From positions 21,147,104-21,211,103 of the forward strand of contig CM033402.1 of assembly GCA_019426215.1 (NCBI GenBank): a stretch of 64,000 nt of DNA, given 5' to 3'. Position 1 is the first letter of the stretch. Each line of letters opens with the position of its first letter. This document shows, piece after piece, positions 23,183 to 34,916 of the stretch. The notes beneath the pieces were generated by a model. The model was not told the origin of the DNA, ran no database searches, and saw only the letters and a program-made list of their open reading frames with translations. Origin of the DNA: Buddleja alternifolia (lineage: Eukaryota > Streptophyta > Magnoliopsida > Lamiales > Scrophulariaceae). A program made the position numbers and the translations under genes.

Positions 23183-23998
23183 ATGTCTAATCCAATCAAA
23201 AACCTTCTTGAAACAAACAAATTGATTGGTCCAAATTTTGAGGATTGGCTTCGAAACTTGAAAATCATCCTACAATCTGAAAAGAGAGATTACATACTCT
23301 CGTACCCTGTCCAAGTCGAACCTGACAATGAAGCATCTGATGATGAGAGGTTTGAGTATCAAACATGGAAAGAGAATGACATGCAAGTGAGATGTCTCAT
23401 GTTGGCTTCCATGAGCAACGAGTTGCAAAGACAATATGAGACGATCGAAAATGCTGTGTCGATTCTCCACCATTTACAAGAATTCTATGGTACATGAACT
23501 AGGAGGGAATGATACACCGTTTCCAAAAAATGTTTCAAGGCAAAAATGACTGAAGGTTCTGATGTGAGCGCCCACATGCTGAAAATGATTGGGTTGATTG
23601 AAAAATTGACTAGTCTAGGCGTGGAGCTTGACAGTGAACTTTCTATGGACTTGGTCGTACAGTCACTACCTAGTTCCTATGACCAATTCGTTGTTAACTT
23701 CAATATGAACCAACTAGAAGCTAAGCTTCCTGAGTTGTTGAACATGTTGAAGACTACTGAGAGCATGATTCAAAAGAACAACCCGATGATGCTTGTTAAG
23801 CCTTCATCTCAACCACTAGCCTGGAAAGGTAACTCAAGTGGTAAGAAGAATAAGGGCAACAAGAAGCTGAAAGGCAAGGGAGGGGTGAAAAAGAGTAAGA
23901 AAGCCAAGTCTGATAATTGCTTCAATTGTGGGAAACCTTGAGACTGGCAAAGGAACTATAAGGAGCCCTTAAAAGCTTGAGGTATGTTCTTTGTTGAA
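23183..23998 (+). pseudogene. Copia gag of outer element
   Basis: The frame starts MSNPIKNLLETNKLIGPNFE and contains the copia gag signature DWLRNLKIILQSEK, then QVRCLMLASMSNELQRQYE. A TGA near 23495 breaks it. The second part (23546-23941) has LSMDLVVQSLPSSYDQFVVN and a lysine-rich stretch. The zinc knuckle NCFNCGKP is cut by TGA where family members continue, and the later knuckle positions are also altered. The second copia element inserted just downstream, at 23999-24003. Confidence 0.85.
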
Positions 23999-24003
23999 GT
24001 TAA

Positions 24004-25615
24004 TGCTGGATTATGACATATAAAATGCAGCGGAAATTTAAATATCCCAAGTGGTTCATCTCGATTTCATGTATTTAAATCGTGTTGAGAATTTATGTAC
24101 CCTTCTTCGCGTAATTGGATTTCTGAACCAGCTTTTGTGATCCTTCTTCGAACAGCTAATCTGCTACTGTCTCTGAATCACCACACCAGAATTAAAGCAA
24201 AAAATTCTCTTCTTCTTACTCCTTGTAGACAACTAGAGAGAGAGAGAGAGAGAGAGAGTTTGGAAGACTTTGACTTGGCGAGAAAGTTATGATTATGACT
24301 TGTTATTATTTTTCACTAAGTAGTAGATTTATACTACACTAGAAAAATAATAAGCTAATTAACTAAGCAACATGTGGATGCCCACTTTGGGCGTTCCAAA
24401 GCGCTTTGGGCTTAGTCCAATTGTGTTTTAATGTTTGATTATTTATTTAATTAATATTATTTATCCAATAAATAAATTAGTCAAATAACTAATTAATTCC
24501 ATGTTAATTCTATAATTAATTTCCATAAAGAAATTAATTAACACATTAACTTAATTAATTAATAAAATCAACTAATGATTAATTATTTAATTAATTGCAA
24601 TATCCAATATTGAAAATTCTCTCAAGTCATTTCCATGATCTTTCCTTTTGCAATTCCTTTAAGCGCGACTCTTTAGGTTCGTTTTAAAAGGCAATTAGGG
24701 GGAAACCAAATGGGGTGGGTAACACCTAGTCAGTCCCGTGGCCCACATCGTATCCCAATTGAGAACGCGTGAATAGGATCATTACAAATCTTTTACGTTG
24801 TGAATACCGTACGTGTACAAACCCTTTATTCATATATCCCAGTCAAGTGAGAGTCATGATTTAGTCAAACTCAGAGAACTTGACCATATGCTTAGCTCAT
24901 AATGAATCGAGGTCATTGAGTATACTTTCATGTCTAACATGAATATCTTTCATGCTTTGGCCAAAGTCTTTTGACCTCATTCATTCATGACTACATAGGA
25001 TAATTAGCTTATTCATTTATGAGAGAATAAAAACCATTTTGCTAACCAGTTATGATTGCTACTTGCCCATCAAATCGTACTTCGAGGTCAACCCCACCAA
25101 CGGGTGAATTGGATCTAACTACTCTAATGCAGACTTGATGTCACAAGTACATCTTCAATTGATTCCTTAGGTCTAAGGTTCATGCGTACCTATCACAACT
25201 TATCAGTTTTATCATTGACTGTCTGTGAGTGAAAACCCATGCGACAAAACTAAAGCAAGCCATGTTCGAACACATCAGTCTAACATTTCCATAGCGTTCG
25301 ACTGACACTTTTCCTGTCAAAACCTATATCATACAAGTCTTTATCTAGTATTGATGTCCAGTCAATACTTTCTTTGACTTGCGAACCAATTTTAGATGAT
25401 AAGGATGAAATCCTACTAGTGCCATTCTCCCTAACCCATAGGGAGTAGAAGGTTCGCTTTATTATCAAGGACTTTACGTTGTTTACTAAAACCTTACATA
25501 TGCCTATAAGAAAACAACAAGAAATTGCTTTTTATTATAATAATATTGTTTAGTTACAAATCAATGCCCTATAAATCTACCATTTTTATAGCATTTGAGG
25601 GCATACACACTAACA
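24004..25615 (-). repeat. 3' LTR of nested copia
   Basis: On the minus strand it starts TGTTAGTGTGTATGCCC. Its end on the plus strand is TGCTGGATTATG. It contains long ATTAATTAATT tracts and a GA microsatellite (24231-24258). Confidence 0.9.
24231..24258. repeat. (GA)n microsatellite in LTR
   Basis: A GA run of about 28 bp; the other LTR has a shorter, interrupted version near 32435-32453. Confidence 0.9.
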
Positions 25616-25628
25616 ATCTCCCACTTGC
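25616..25628 (-). promoter_or_regulatory. Polypurine tract of nested copia
   Basis: On the minus strand CAAGTGGGAGAT directly precedes the 3' LTR start TGTTAG. Confidence 0.8.
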
Positions 25629-25639
25629 ACTCAATGTCA

Positions 25640-27242
25640 TTTGCAATGGTATTTTATACCCATCCTAACTACATGTTTTTCTAGCACCGCCTGTGCCAAT
25701 GGCTTGGTCAATGGGTCAGCAACATTGTCAGCTAAGGCTATTTTCTAAACATATATTTCTCCTTTTGCAACGATCTCTCTTATGATGTGATATCTCCCCT
25801 CAATGTGTTTGGCCTTGTTGTGAGATCTAGGTTCCTTTGCCTGCGCTATGGCTCCAGTGTTGTCACAATAAAGTGGCAACGAGAGCTCAATGCTTGGAAC
25901 CACTTGAAGTTCTCCTATGAACTTCCTAAGCCAAATAGCCTCTTTAGCTGCCTCGGAGGCAGCTATGTATTCAACCTCTGTTGTGGAGTCTGCGGTTGTG
26001 CTTTGTTTGGAACTTTGTCACCGCCCCACCATTGAGGGTGAATACGAACCCTAAGGTGTATTTTAGGTCATCAACATCTGATTGGAAGCCCGAGTCAGTG
26101 TACCTTTCTACTCTCAGGTTACCACTCCCATAGATGAGAATCATATCCTTAGTTCTCTTCATATACTTTAGGATATTCTTCACAGCTATCCAATGTTCCT
26201 TGCCAGGGTTTGCTTGAAATCGACTAACAACGCTTACTGCATAAGCAAGGTCAGGTCTAGTACACAACATTGCGTACATCAGACTACCCACTGCAGATGC
26301 ATAAGGTACATTGCTCATCTTTTTTCTATCTTCCTCACTTTGAGGACACATAGATTTTGAGAGATGTACCCCATGTATCATTGGTAGGAACTCTTTCTTA
26401 GAATCCTACATCCTAAATCTCTTTAGGACCTTTTCTAAGTAAAGGGCTCGAGAGAGCCCTATCATTCTACTTGTTTGATCTCTATTGATTCGAAAACCTA
26501 GAATATAAGTAGCTTCTCCCAAGTCTTTCATGGAGAAAGTACTCGAAATTCACTTCTTAACAATGCTAAGCATTCCTATATCATTGCCTATGAGTAATAT
26601 GTCATCTACATATAACACAAGGAATGTTATCTTGCTCCCACTAACCTTTTTGTAAACATATGGCTCATCTTCATTTTTGATGAAGTCAAATCCTTTGACT
26701 GCCTCATCAAAACATAGATTCCAGCTATGAGATGCTTGCTTGAGTCCATAAATGGATCTCTCAAGCTTACACACCTTATGGATACCATCCTTGGATACAA
26801 AACCTTTAGGTTGTTCCATATAAATATCCTCTTCTAGGAATCCATTTAGAAAAGCAGTTTTGACATCCATTTGTCATATCTCACAATCTAGGTGAGCTGC
26901 TATTGTAAGTAGAATTCTTATAGATTTAATCATAGCCACTGGCGAAAAGGTTTCTTGGTAGTCAATTCCTTCCTTTTGACTATACCCTTTCGCCACTAGC
27001 CTGGCTTTGTAGGTGGCAACCTTGCCATCAACACCAATCTTTCTCTTATGAATCCATTTACACCCAATTGGTTTTATACCATCAGGCCGATCCACAAGTT
27101 TCCAGACTTGAATTGCATGCATCAAATCTATTTCTGTTTGCATAGCTTCACGCCACCTTGTAGCATCCAAGTCCAACATCGCTTGATCATAAGTGGAGAG
27201 ATCATCTCCATGCCCCTCCTCTAATCCAGAATGGAAAGTCAT
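25640..27242 (-). pseudogene. Copia reverse transcriptase and RNase H
   Basis: The reverse transcriptase begins with WREAMQTEIDLMHAIQVWKL (27242-26874), continues with MDVKTAFLNGFLEEDIYM and GLKQASHSWN, and keeps the catalytic YVDD motif (within 26550-26870). The RNase H part (26381-25640) has YASAVGSLMYAM, CTRPDLAYAVSVVSRF and NPGKEHWIAVKNILKY, then needs a frame change to reach the last RNase H motifs. Stops at the QMDVKTAF junction and elsewhere disable it. This is the polymerase that copied the element's RNA. Confidence 0.88.
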
Positions 27243-27334
27243 CTCCCTCTGTAGTAGATATCCATACCTCTCAGGCGATTGAGGTACCCTACTTGATCTT
27301 TGCTTTTGTGGTTGTGTTAAAGAAGGTTCGGTTC

Positions 27335-28200
27335 TTACTTCCTATGTAGATGTATCCACTGAAGTTTCATTTTATTCTTCAAGAACAATCTTTCTACCTG
27401 CTCCTCCTTCTTGATGGACTCATCTTCAAGAAAGTGGGCTTGTAAAGCTACGATGATCCTCTGATCATCATGCAGGTAAAAGAGGTATCCCATGGAATCC
27501 TCAGGATAACCAATGAAACGCCTTTTCAAGGATCTTGCCTCCAACTTGTCCATAGTCTTTTTGACATAAGCAGGACATCCCCAAATCTTAATGTGATTAA
27601 TACTTGGTTTCCTATTTCTCCATATCTCATATGGTGTCTTAGGAACGGACTTGGACGAACGTCTATTTAAAATGTGGACAACTGCAGTGTAGCTGAGCAT
27701 GGATCAAACCATGTCCAACAAGGTTCGATTCGTTCGCTCTGCTACTCCATTCAACTGTGGTGTCATTGGAGGTGTGAATTGTTATACTATACCATTCTTT
27801 CTAAGGAATACATCAAACTCTTCGCTCATATACTCTCCTCCTCGATTAGATCAAAGAACCTTTATATGTTGCCCAGTTTGATTTTCCACTAAAGCTTTGA
27901 ATTTTTTGAATCTTTCAATGGATTCAGACTTATGCTTCATCAGGTACACTAGACCTTATCTTGAATGGTCAATAGTGAATGTGATGAAGTAAAGAAAACC
28001 TCTATGAGCCATTTCTCCAAATGGTCCACAAACATCAGTATGCACTAAACCTAAGATTTGTGAGACTCTTTCATAAGTACCTGTGAAGGGGGATCTAGCC
28101 ATCTTGCCTTTGTGACAAGATTTACAAGTAGGATAGGGATCTAATCCCAATGGAACGAATAGTCCATCTTTTTCCATTTTGAGAATTTTGTGTTCTCCGG
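27335..28200 (-). pseudogene. Copia integrase
   Basis: The zinc-binding end is visible as CKSCHKGKM, followed by LVHTDVCGPF with the first catalytic aspartate. The second catalytic segment, normally SDRGGEY, reads SNRGGEY after a TGA that replaced a CGA arginine, so the catalytic aspartate is lost. The C-terminal part (27335-27700) has VPKTPYEIWRNRKP and IKIWGCPAYVKK. A stop also follows FTIDHSR. Confidence 0.86.
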
Positions 28201-28360
28201 CATGGTCTAGTCTAAGATGCTAGATCAATCTTTGGTTAATTCCCTGCCTACTATGTTTCCTTTGTATAGTATTTACAGAACACTCATTCTGGACATTAAG
28301 GTAATACAAAACATTTACTAAAGAAACAAAGCCCACTAATTTATTACCATAATTAATATT

Positions 28361-28640
28361 TCAATGTTCATCAATAAAACAGAAAGTATAACCATGCTTA
28401 ACTAATACGGGAATAGAAACAATGTTTTTAAGCCCATTGGGAAAAACTAAAACATTATCCAGAAATAGTAAATGTCCAGAATTTAAAAGTAATGAGGTAG
28501 ATCCAATTCCAGTAACTGTGACGCTTTGCCCGCTACTTACTCTTATATTCACCTCATCACTGTCCAACTTCCTTCCTCACACCAGATCCTGATTCATACA
28601 ACAAATGTGAGCACTAGCTCCAGAATCAAGAATCTAAGAT
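28361..28640 (-). pseudogene. Copia protease
   Basis: The active site LDSGASAH is encoded at about 28607-28630. It is followed by a stop and then VNIRVSSGQSVTVTGIGS and LVFPNGLKNIVSIPVLVKHG, the usual copia protease to integrase linker. Confidence 0.82.
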
Positions 28641-29529
28641 GTAGAAAAAAGGGTCATAGAAAAATAAGTTTCATGAACATAAAGTTCCATATCTTGTGTG
28701 CCTGGGCCCATGTTTGGACAGTTCCTTCTCCGATGGCCTATCTCACCGCAATGTAGGCATTTATCCGTCTTCTGTGGCCTCTTACACTTGCGATTCATAG
28801 GAACTTTCCCTTTTCCCTTATCGACACCGCCATGAGCTCCAAGCTCACCACTTTGCCTTTTGATTTTCTTCTTCTTATTCTTAGCCTTTTTTGGCCCAAA
28901 AGAGATAACCAATGCAGTTTCTTTTCCCTTGGGCTTCAATTGAGATTGTGCAGTAATTAATTTGCTCATTTAGCCAGCTAAGTTGCATTCAATCTCATTG
29001 TAATTGAAGTTCATTACAAATTGGGAAAAAGAATCAGGAAGTGACTGCAAAATGAGATCCATTTGAAGTTGTGGGTTCATTGTAAAATTGAGAGCCTCCA
29101 ATCTTTTGATCCTCGAGATCATCTTGAGGACATGATTCCCAACTTTTTCACCCTCTCTCATTTTGGCTCCGAAGAGCTCTTTAGATCTTTTGTATCAAGC
29201 AGTGCGACTGTGCTCACCATAGAGCTCGACCAAGTGTGCCAAGATAGCCCTTGCAGTGGTCATCTTCTCGGGGGACCTCTGAAGCTCATTTGTCATTGAA
29301 CGAAGAATGTACCCACGCACTCGGACGTCGTCCTTACCCATTTTTCATGAACTTGGACTTCTTACTCATTGGCACGTGTTCTGGTAGGCGGAGCAGGGAT
29401 GTCTGTGTCCAACACGTACCCCAAAGACTCTATGTTCAGAACAATTCTCAAGTTCCTTAGCCAATCCACGTAGTTGGGTCCGGTAAGGATGTTCCTTTCG
29501 AGTAAAACGGAAAGTGGGTTGATACACAT
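28641..29529 (-). pseudogene. Copia gag of nested element
   Basis: The likely start ATG (29527-29529) gives NPLSVLLERNILTGPNYVDW then LRNLRIVLNIES, a classic copia gag N-terminus. Two stops interrupt the next 60 codons. The middle part (28970-29161) has LQMDLILQSLPDSFSQFVMN, and the zinc knuckle CLHCGEIGHRRRNC (28718-28759) is intact. The protein packaged the RNA. Confidence 0.86.
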
Positions 29530-29574
29530 TTTTGTTATGAGAGAGATAAATCAAATAACTGGAGAAAATAAACC

Positions 29575-30062
29575 AGACTTTATTAGATATTTGTAACTTA
29601 AATTAAAACCAAGAACTTCGACTTATAACTTGGCTCCCACTACATTTTTCAAGATTCACACTCTTACTTTGAAAAACGGAAGTGATCGTTGTTTATTATT
29701 TCGTAGCGGAGATTGAGTTTTTAATCAATGTAGTGGATGGCAACCCTTTAACGATATTTGGTCCACTACTTAATTAAAGTGTTGTCCAACATCAATCTAT
29801 CCAATAGGCGATCCAATCTTCTTTTTCCCATAATCCATCAAAACCGCAACCTTTTAAGGATATATAGGCTTGTGAACTATCTAAGTTCATTCCCACTAAC
29901 TCCTCATAATTTAACATTTGAATTTCACCTTTCAACTCTTTAACGATATTTGGGGTGAAATATGTCTCGATTAAAGCATCTAATGCACTTAATAAAATTT
30001 CAGAATTAAATCTTGATCTATGACCCCCACTTTTTGGGAAGATGCCATATATTAAATTTAAG
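29575..30062 (-). other. Copia leader segment X, copy 1
   Basis: Untranslated leader of the nested copia element, upstream of gag. The same sequence recurs at 46128-46621 and 47474-47961. It continues past the Mutator-like insertion at 30832-30900. On the minus strand a frame with SALDALIETYFTPNIVKELK is kept in all three copies; I do not recognise it. Confidence 0.7.
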
Positions 30063-30822
30063 GAGAAAAATGCACTTTTGGTCCCATAGGAGTCGCCCCA
30101 AAACACTTTTAGTCCCATAGGAGTCAAAAAGTGATACTTTTGGTCCCAAGCGTTAAAAAATGGATGGAAAACAGTGATTGAGTTACACGCGCCGTTAGGT
30201 TTAAGAATAAAAAAAAAGAAATTCAAAAAGAAATTAAAATAAATTCAAAATATTAATAAAATATTTTAAAAAAAGAAAAGAAAAAAGACTGTGAACAGTC
30301 TTCTTTTTCCTCCACCCACACCCCTCCCATGCCTCCACCCCCATCCTAAATCTACTTTGCCCCATCATCGCCGCCAGCGCCACCTCCAAATTCCCCTCCA
30401 AAAGCTCGACCCCAAATTCCCTATTCACCATCGTGTTGGAGATGGTGGTGTTGGTGGGGCATCTTGGGTTAAAGGATGAGGAGTGGAGGCGGGAGGTGAT
30501 GGTCGAGGTAGGGGGGTGATGGTGGAGGTGGGGGCGGGGGGTTGTGATGAAGACGAACAAGTTCTGGTCGTCTTCTTCCCTTTTTTTTTTGTTTTTGTTT
30601 TTTATTTATTTAATTAATTTTGAATTTCTTTTTTTTATTCTTAAACCTAACGGCGCGTGCGATTCAATCGCCGTTTTCTGTCCATTTTTAACGCTTGGGA
30701 CCAAAAGTTCCACCTTTTGACTCCTATGGGACTAAAAGTGCAAAAAAAAAAAAAAAAAAAATTCTACGGGACTAAAAGTGTTTTGGGGCAACTCACATGG
30801 GACCAAAAGTGAATTTTTCTCT
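30063..30822. mobile_element. Mutator-like non-autonomous element, copy 1
   Basis: Terminal inverted repeats of over 100 bp begin GAGAAAAATGCACTTTTGGT on the left and read AGAGAAAAATTCACTTTTGG on the right. The flanks AAATTTAAG (30054-30062) and AGATTTAAG (30823-30831) are a 9 bp target duplication with one change, the length typical of Mutator elements. The interior is GC-rich (about 30310-30560) with CCACC and GGTGG runs and is probably captured DNA. No transposase is encoded. Confidence 0.85.
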
Positions 30823-31689
30823 AGATTTAAGTCTTAATTCTATTAAGTTTAGTGGAGGAAAAGGACACCCAGCGCCCCTTTCTAATTTAGTATAATTTTT
30901 GTTTGAGAGGATTTATGTTCTAAACAATTATTTATGTCTCACTTTGCACATTATCATATTTATCTAGCGCAGGATAACTACATACATGCTTCATACAACT
31001 AATAAACATGCATCGAAAGCAATAAAACAACACATGTATCCATGGGCTTTTTCTAGAGGGCCATGCCAATGGACCATCAAAAAGAAAAATAAACTTAAAC
31101 TATTTTTCTTGGGCTCCATGCACCTCTTCTTTTGGATTGATCTCTTCTTCAAGGCCTTTTTTCTTTTTCTATTTATTACATAAGTATTTGACATCCTATA
31201 CACAATTCTATGAATAAAATAATGGGCTCAAATCCGGCCCTTACAACCCATAAAAAAGAAATACATCCAAAAAGAAACGTCAGCCCATGGATAATGTCAC
31301 CATCATATTATACATGCTCGCGATAAATAAAGCAATTATGTTTGTGATTAAGTTAATAATTAATCAGTCCAACTAATTAATTTCTCCAATAAAACTCCAA
31401 GTTTTATTGATATTTATGATAATAAACCATCTAATGAGAATTTATTATTTAAATAAGTTAATTAATTAAAATTACTCCAAGAATAATTAATTAATTATCT
31501 TATTCAAATAATTAATATTCCATAAAACTAATTGGGCTCGATTTCATCAACCATAAATTACCAACCATTGACATCTTTAAATTTAACTAATTAAGCCCAA
31601 AACTTATTTATTGAATGTCCAATAATTTAATTAAACCAATTTGGGCTTATTTAATTAAAATCCAGGTCATCATCCTTTTGACCCACCCG

Positions 31690-32030
31690 GATAATTAAAA
31701 TAGCCCAAAACCCATTTATTCAAAAAATTGGACCCAAATTTTACGACCCGACCCGACCGAACTCGGGTCAGAAACCCAGGCCCCCAGCGCACGGCCCGAT
31801 GGCCAAGTGCCATGCGCCCAGCGCACGACACTTCTGCGCGTGCCAGGCGCACGCTGTGTGCATCTGCTACTCGCACGTCGGAGGCCACCCATCGTGCCCG
31901 TAGCCCCGCACACGATGTGAGCCTGGGCTGTGCACGCAGTGGGTGGCCGGCACGATGTGTGCGCAGTCTGCGCACATTGTGCGCCTTGCGCATGTCTCGG
32001 GGTTTCTCAACCCCGATTCTCACACAAGTT
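31690..32030. other. GC-rich block in the copia leader
   Basis: About 340 bp rich in GCGCAC and CACGATGTG motifs, sharply different from the AT-rich flanks, between the primer binding site and gag. It gives spurious frames on both strands. It may be a structured leader or captured DNA. Confidence 0.5.
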
Positions 32031-32189
32031 GATTTTTCTAATTCACCATATTACCATGCAAGAATATCCAAGAAAAATGCAGAAAAATCATGGCTCAAAA
32101 CCATAAATTTAACATCAACTTTATCATGCTTCAAAAACACAAAAAACACATAAATCACGTATTCGATTAAATACGAAAAATCAGAGATT

Positions 32190-32202
32190 GGCTCTGATAC
32201 CA
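32190..32202 (-). promoter_or_regulatory. Primer binding site, initiator Met tRNA
   Basis: TGGTATCAGAGCC on the minus strand, one base inside the 5' LTR of the nested copia. Confidence 0.92.
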
Positions 32203-32203
32203 C

Positions 32204-33773
32204 TATTGGGTTATGGCATATAGAACGCAGCGGAAATTTAAATATCCCAAGTGGTTCATCTCGATTTCATGTATTTAAATCGTGGTAAGAATTTATGTTC
32301 CTTTCTTCGCGTAATTGGGTTTCTAAACCAACTTTTGTGATCCTTCTTCGAACAGCAATCTTCTACTGTCTTTAAATCACCACGCCAAAATTAAAGCAAA
32401 AAATCCTCTTCTTCTTACTCCTTGTAGACGGCTATAGAGAGAGAGAGAGATAGAGTTTGGAAGACTTTGACTTGGAAAGAAAGTTATGATTGTGGCTTGT
32501 TATTATTTTTCACTAAGTAGTATATTTATAATACACTAGAAAAATAATAACCTAATTAACTGGATGCCACTTTGGGCGTTCCAAAGCCCTTTGGTCTTAG
32601 TCCAATTGTGTTTTAATGTTTAATTATCTATTTAATCAATATTATTTATCCAATAAATAAATTAATCAAATAACTAATTAATTCCATGTTAATTCTATAA
32701 TTAATTTCCATAAAGAAATTAATTAACATATTAACTTAATTAATTAATAAAATCATCTAATGATTAATTAATTAATTAATTAATTGCGATATCCAATACC
32801 AAAAATTCTCTCAAGTCAATTCCATGATTTTTCCTTTTGCAATTCCTTTAAGCGTGGCTCTTTAGGTTTGTCTCAAAAGGCAATTGGGAGGAAACCAAAA
32901 GGGTGTGGGTAACATCTAGCCAGTCCTGTGGCCCACATCATATCCCAATTGAGAACGAATGAATAGGATCATTCCAAACCTTTCTCACTGTGAATACCGT
33001 AAGTGTACAAACCCTTTATTCATATATCCCAGTCAAGTGAGAGTCATGGTTTAATCAAACTCACAGAACTTGACCATATGCTTAGCTCATAATGAATCGA
33101 GGTCATTGAGTATACTTTCATGTCTAACATGAATATCTCTCATGCTTTGGCCAAAGTCTTTTAAATCCCATTTTGCTAATTAATTAAGACTGCTACTTGC
33201 CCATCAAGCCGCACTTCGAGGTCGACCCCACCAACGGGTGAATTAGATCTAACTACTCTAATCATAGACTTGATATCACATGTACATCTTCAACATGATT
33301 CTTCAGATCTAAGGTTCACGCGTACCTATCACAACTTATCAGTTTTGTCATTGACTGTCAGTGAGTGAAAACCCATGTGCAAAGTTGATGCGAGCCGTGT
33401 TCGAACACATCAATCTAACTGAGGTGTCTATGACATAAGTTCCCACTACCATTTCATAGTGTTCGATTGGCACTTGTCAAAACTTATATCATATACGTTT
33501 TTATCTAGTATTGATGTCTAGTTAATACTTTCTTCGACTTGCGAACTAATTTTATGATAAAGATGAAATCCTTCTAGTTCCATTCTCCCTGATCCATAGG
33601 GAGTAGAAGGTTCTCCTTATTATCAAGTACTTTACGTTGTTTACTAAAACCTTACAAATGCCTATAAGAAAACAACAAGAAAATGCCTTTTATTATAATA
33701 ATATTGTTTAGTTACAAATCAATGCCCTATAAATCTATCATCTTTATGACATTTGAGGGCATACACGCTAACA
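32204..33773 (-). repeat. 5' LTR of nested copia
   Basis: Matches 24004-25615 throughout, with substitutions and several deletions (for example around 32560 and 33165). Its outer end TGTTAGCGTG on the minus strand abuts the GTTAA duplication. Confidence 0.9.
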
Positions 33774-33778
33774 GTTAA

Positions 33779-34910
33779 CATGACAGTTAACAATGCTTCT
33801 TGGATACTTGACACTGAGTGTAATATTCACCTTTGCAATGACTTGCAAGTGATGACAAGAAGCAAGGAACTAAGTGGAGGAGAAATGACCCTGAGGATTG
33901 GAAATTGAGCAATGGTTCCTGTTTAAGCCATGGGGACTATCTACTTTAATTTAGGAGATAGAAAATTAGTTTTGAATTTTGTTTATTTTGTTCCTGAGAT
34001 AATAAGAAATATCAGTTATATTCCTTGTTTGGATTGAGATGGATATTGTTTTGAGATTCGTAATAAAAGTTTAATTTTATTTTATAAATCTTCCTTCATC
34101 TTAGAAATCAAAATTGCAAGACACACTTTATACTATTTTTCCCACTGTTTCAAATCTCCATATTCAACAATGTAAAAAAGGCAAATTAGATAATCAAATA
34201 GACGCAAACATTTGGCACGCTAGACTAGGTCACATTTTTAAAGAGAGAATTTGAAGATTTTCAACTCATTCAAATATTAATGATTTAGATGAATTGATTG
34301 CTTGCGAGTCTTGTCTTAATGGAAAAATGACCAAGTTACCTTTCATTGGGAAAGGAGAGCGAGCCAAGCGATTGTTGGATTTGATCCACACTGATGTGTG
34401 CAACCCCCTTCACATAAGTGCAAGAGGTGGGTTCAATTACTTCATAACATTCATTGATGATCACTCACAATATGGTTATGTGTAACTGATTAGATACAAG
34501 TCTGAATTTTTTGAGAAATTTAAAGAGTTTAGACATGAAGTAGAAAGACAGACGGGAAAGAATATCAAAGCTCTTCGATCCGATCGAGGAGGTGAAGAAC
34601 TTTCTACTGAATTTCTTGATTATCTAAAAGAGATGGGATTCTCTCGCAGTGGACTCCGCCTAGCACGTCTCAACTAAACGGGGTAGCTGAGCATAGTAAT
34701 CTGTTGGACATGGTTTAATCCATGACGAGTTTCACTAAAGTTCCAAATTCCATGTGAGGCTATGCACTGGAACCTGTGGCCTATTTGTTGAGTAGGCTGC
34801 CTTCTAAGTCTGTGCCTAAGGTTCCCTACAAGTTGTGGTATGGTAAGACGCCCTCATACAAACACCTTAAGGTGTGGGGGTGCACTGGTTATGTGATGTA
34901 GCTAGTAGGA
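33779..34910 (+). pseudogene. Copia protease and integrase of outer element
   Basis: The frame resumes right after the nested element with ASWILDTECNIHLCND; the protease active-site DSG reads DTE, so it is mutated. The integrase shows IWHARLGH, CESCLNGKMTK, LIHTDVC and ALRSDRGGEE, with both of these catalytic aspartates kept. Stops lie after GYV (34485) and in the segment after FSRSG, which is frameshifted up to about 34910. Confidence 0.8.
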
Positions 34911-34916
34911 GATAAA

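Larger units (their letters stand above)
24004..33773 (-). mobile_element. Ty1/copia element nested in the outer copia
   Basis: A complete minus-strand element of 9.77 kb flanked by the perfect target duplication GTTAA (23999-24003 and 33774-33778). LTRs lie at 24004-25615 and 32204-33773. Gag, protease, integrase, reverse transcriptase and RNase H can be followed in order on the minus strand, but with many stops and frameshifts. The leader between primer binding site and gag is unusually long (about 2.6 kb) because it contains a Mutator-like insertion (30063-30822) and a GC-rich stretch. LTR copies differ by indels and many substitutions, so the insertion is not recent. Confidence 0.92.

Noticed and set aside
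29758..29943. Plus-strand 61-residue frame repeated at 46317 and 47654
   Set aside because: It is repeated because segment X is repeated; the opposite strand has the longer and more protein-like frame.
31670..32153. Overlapping frames of 65-141 residues
   Set aside because: They come from the GC-rich copia leader, overlap on both strands and resemble no protein.
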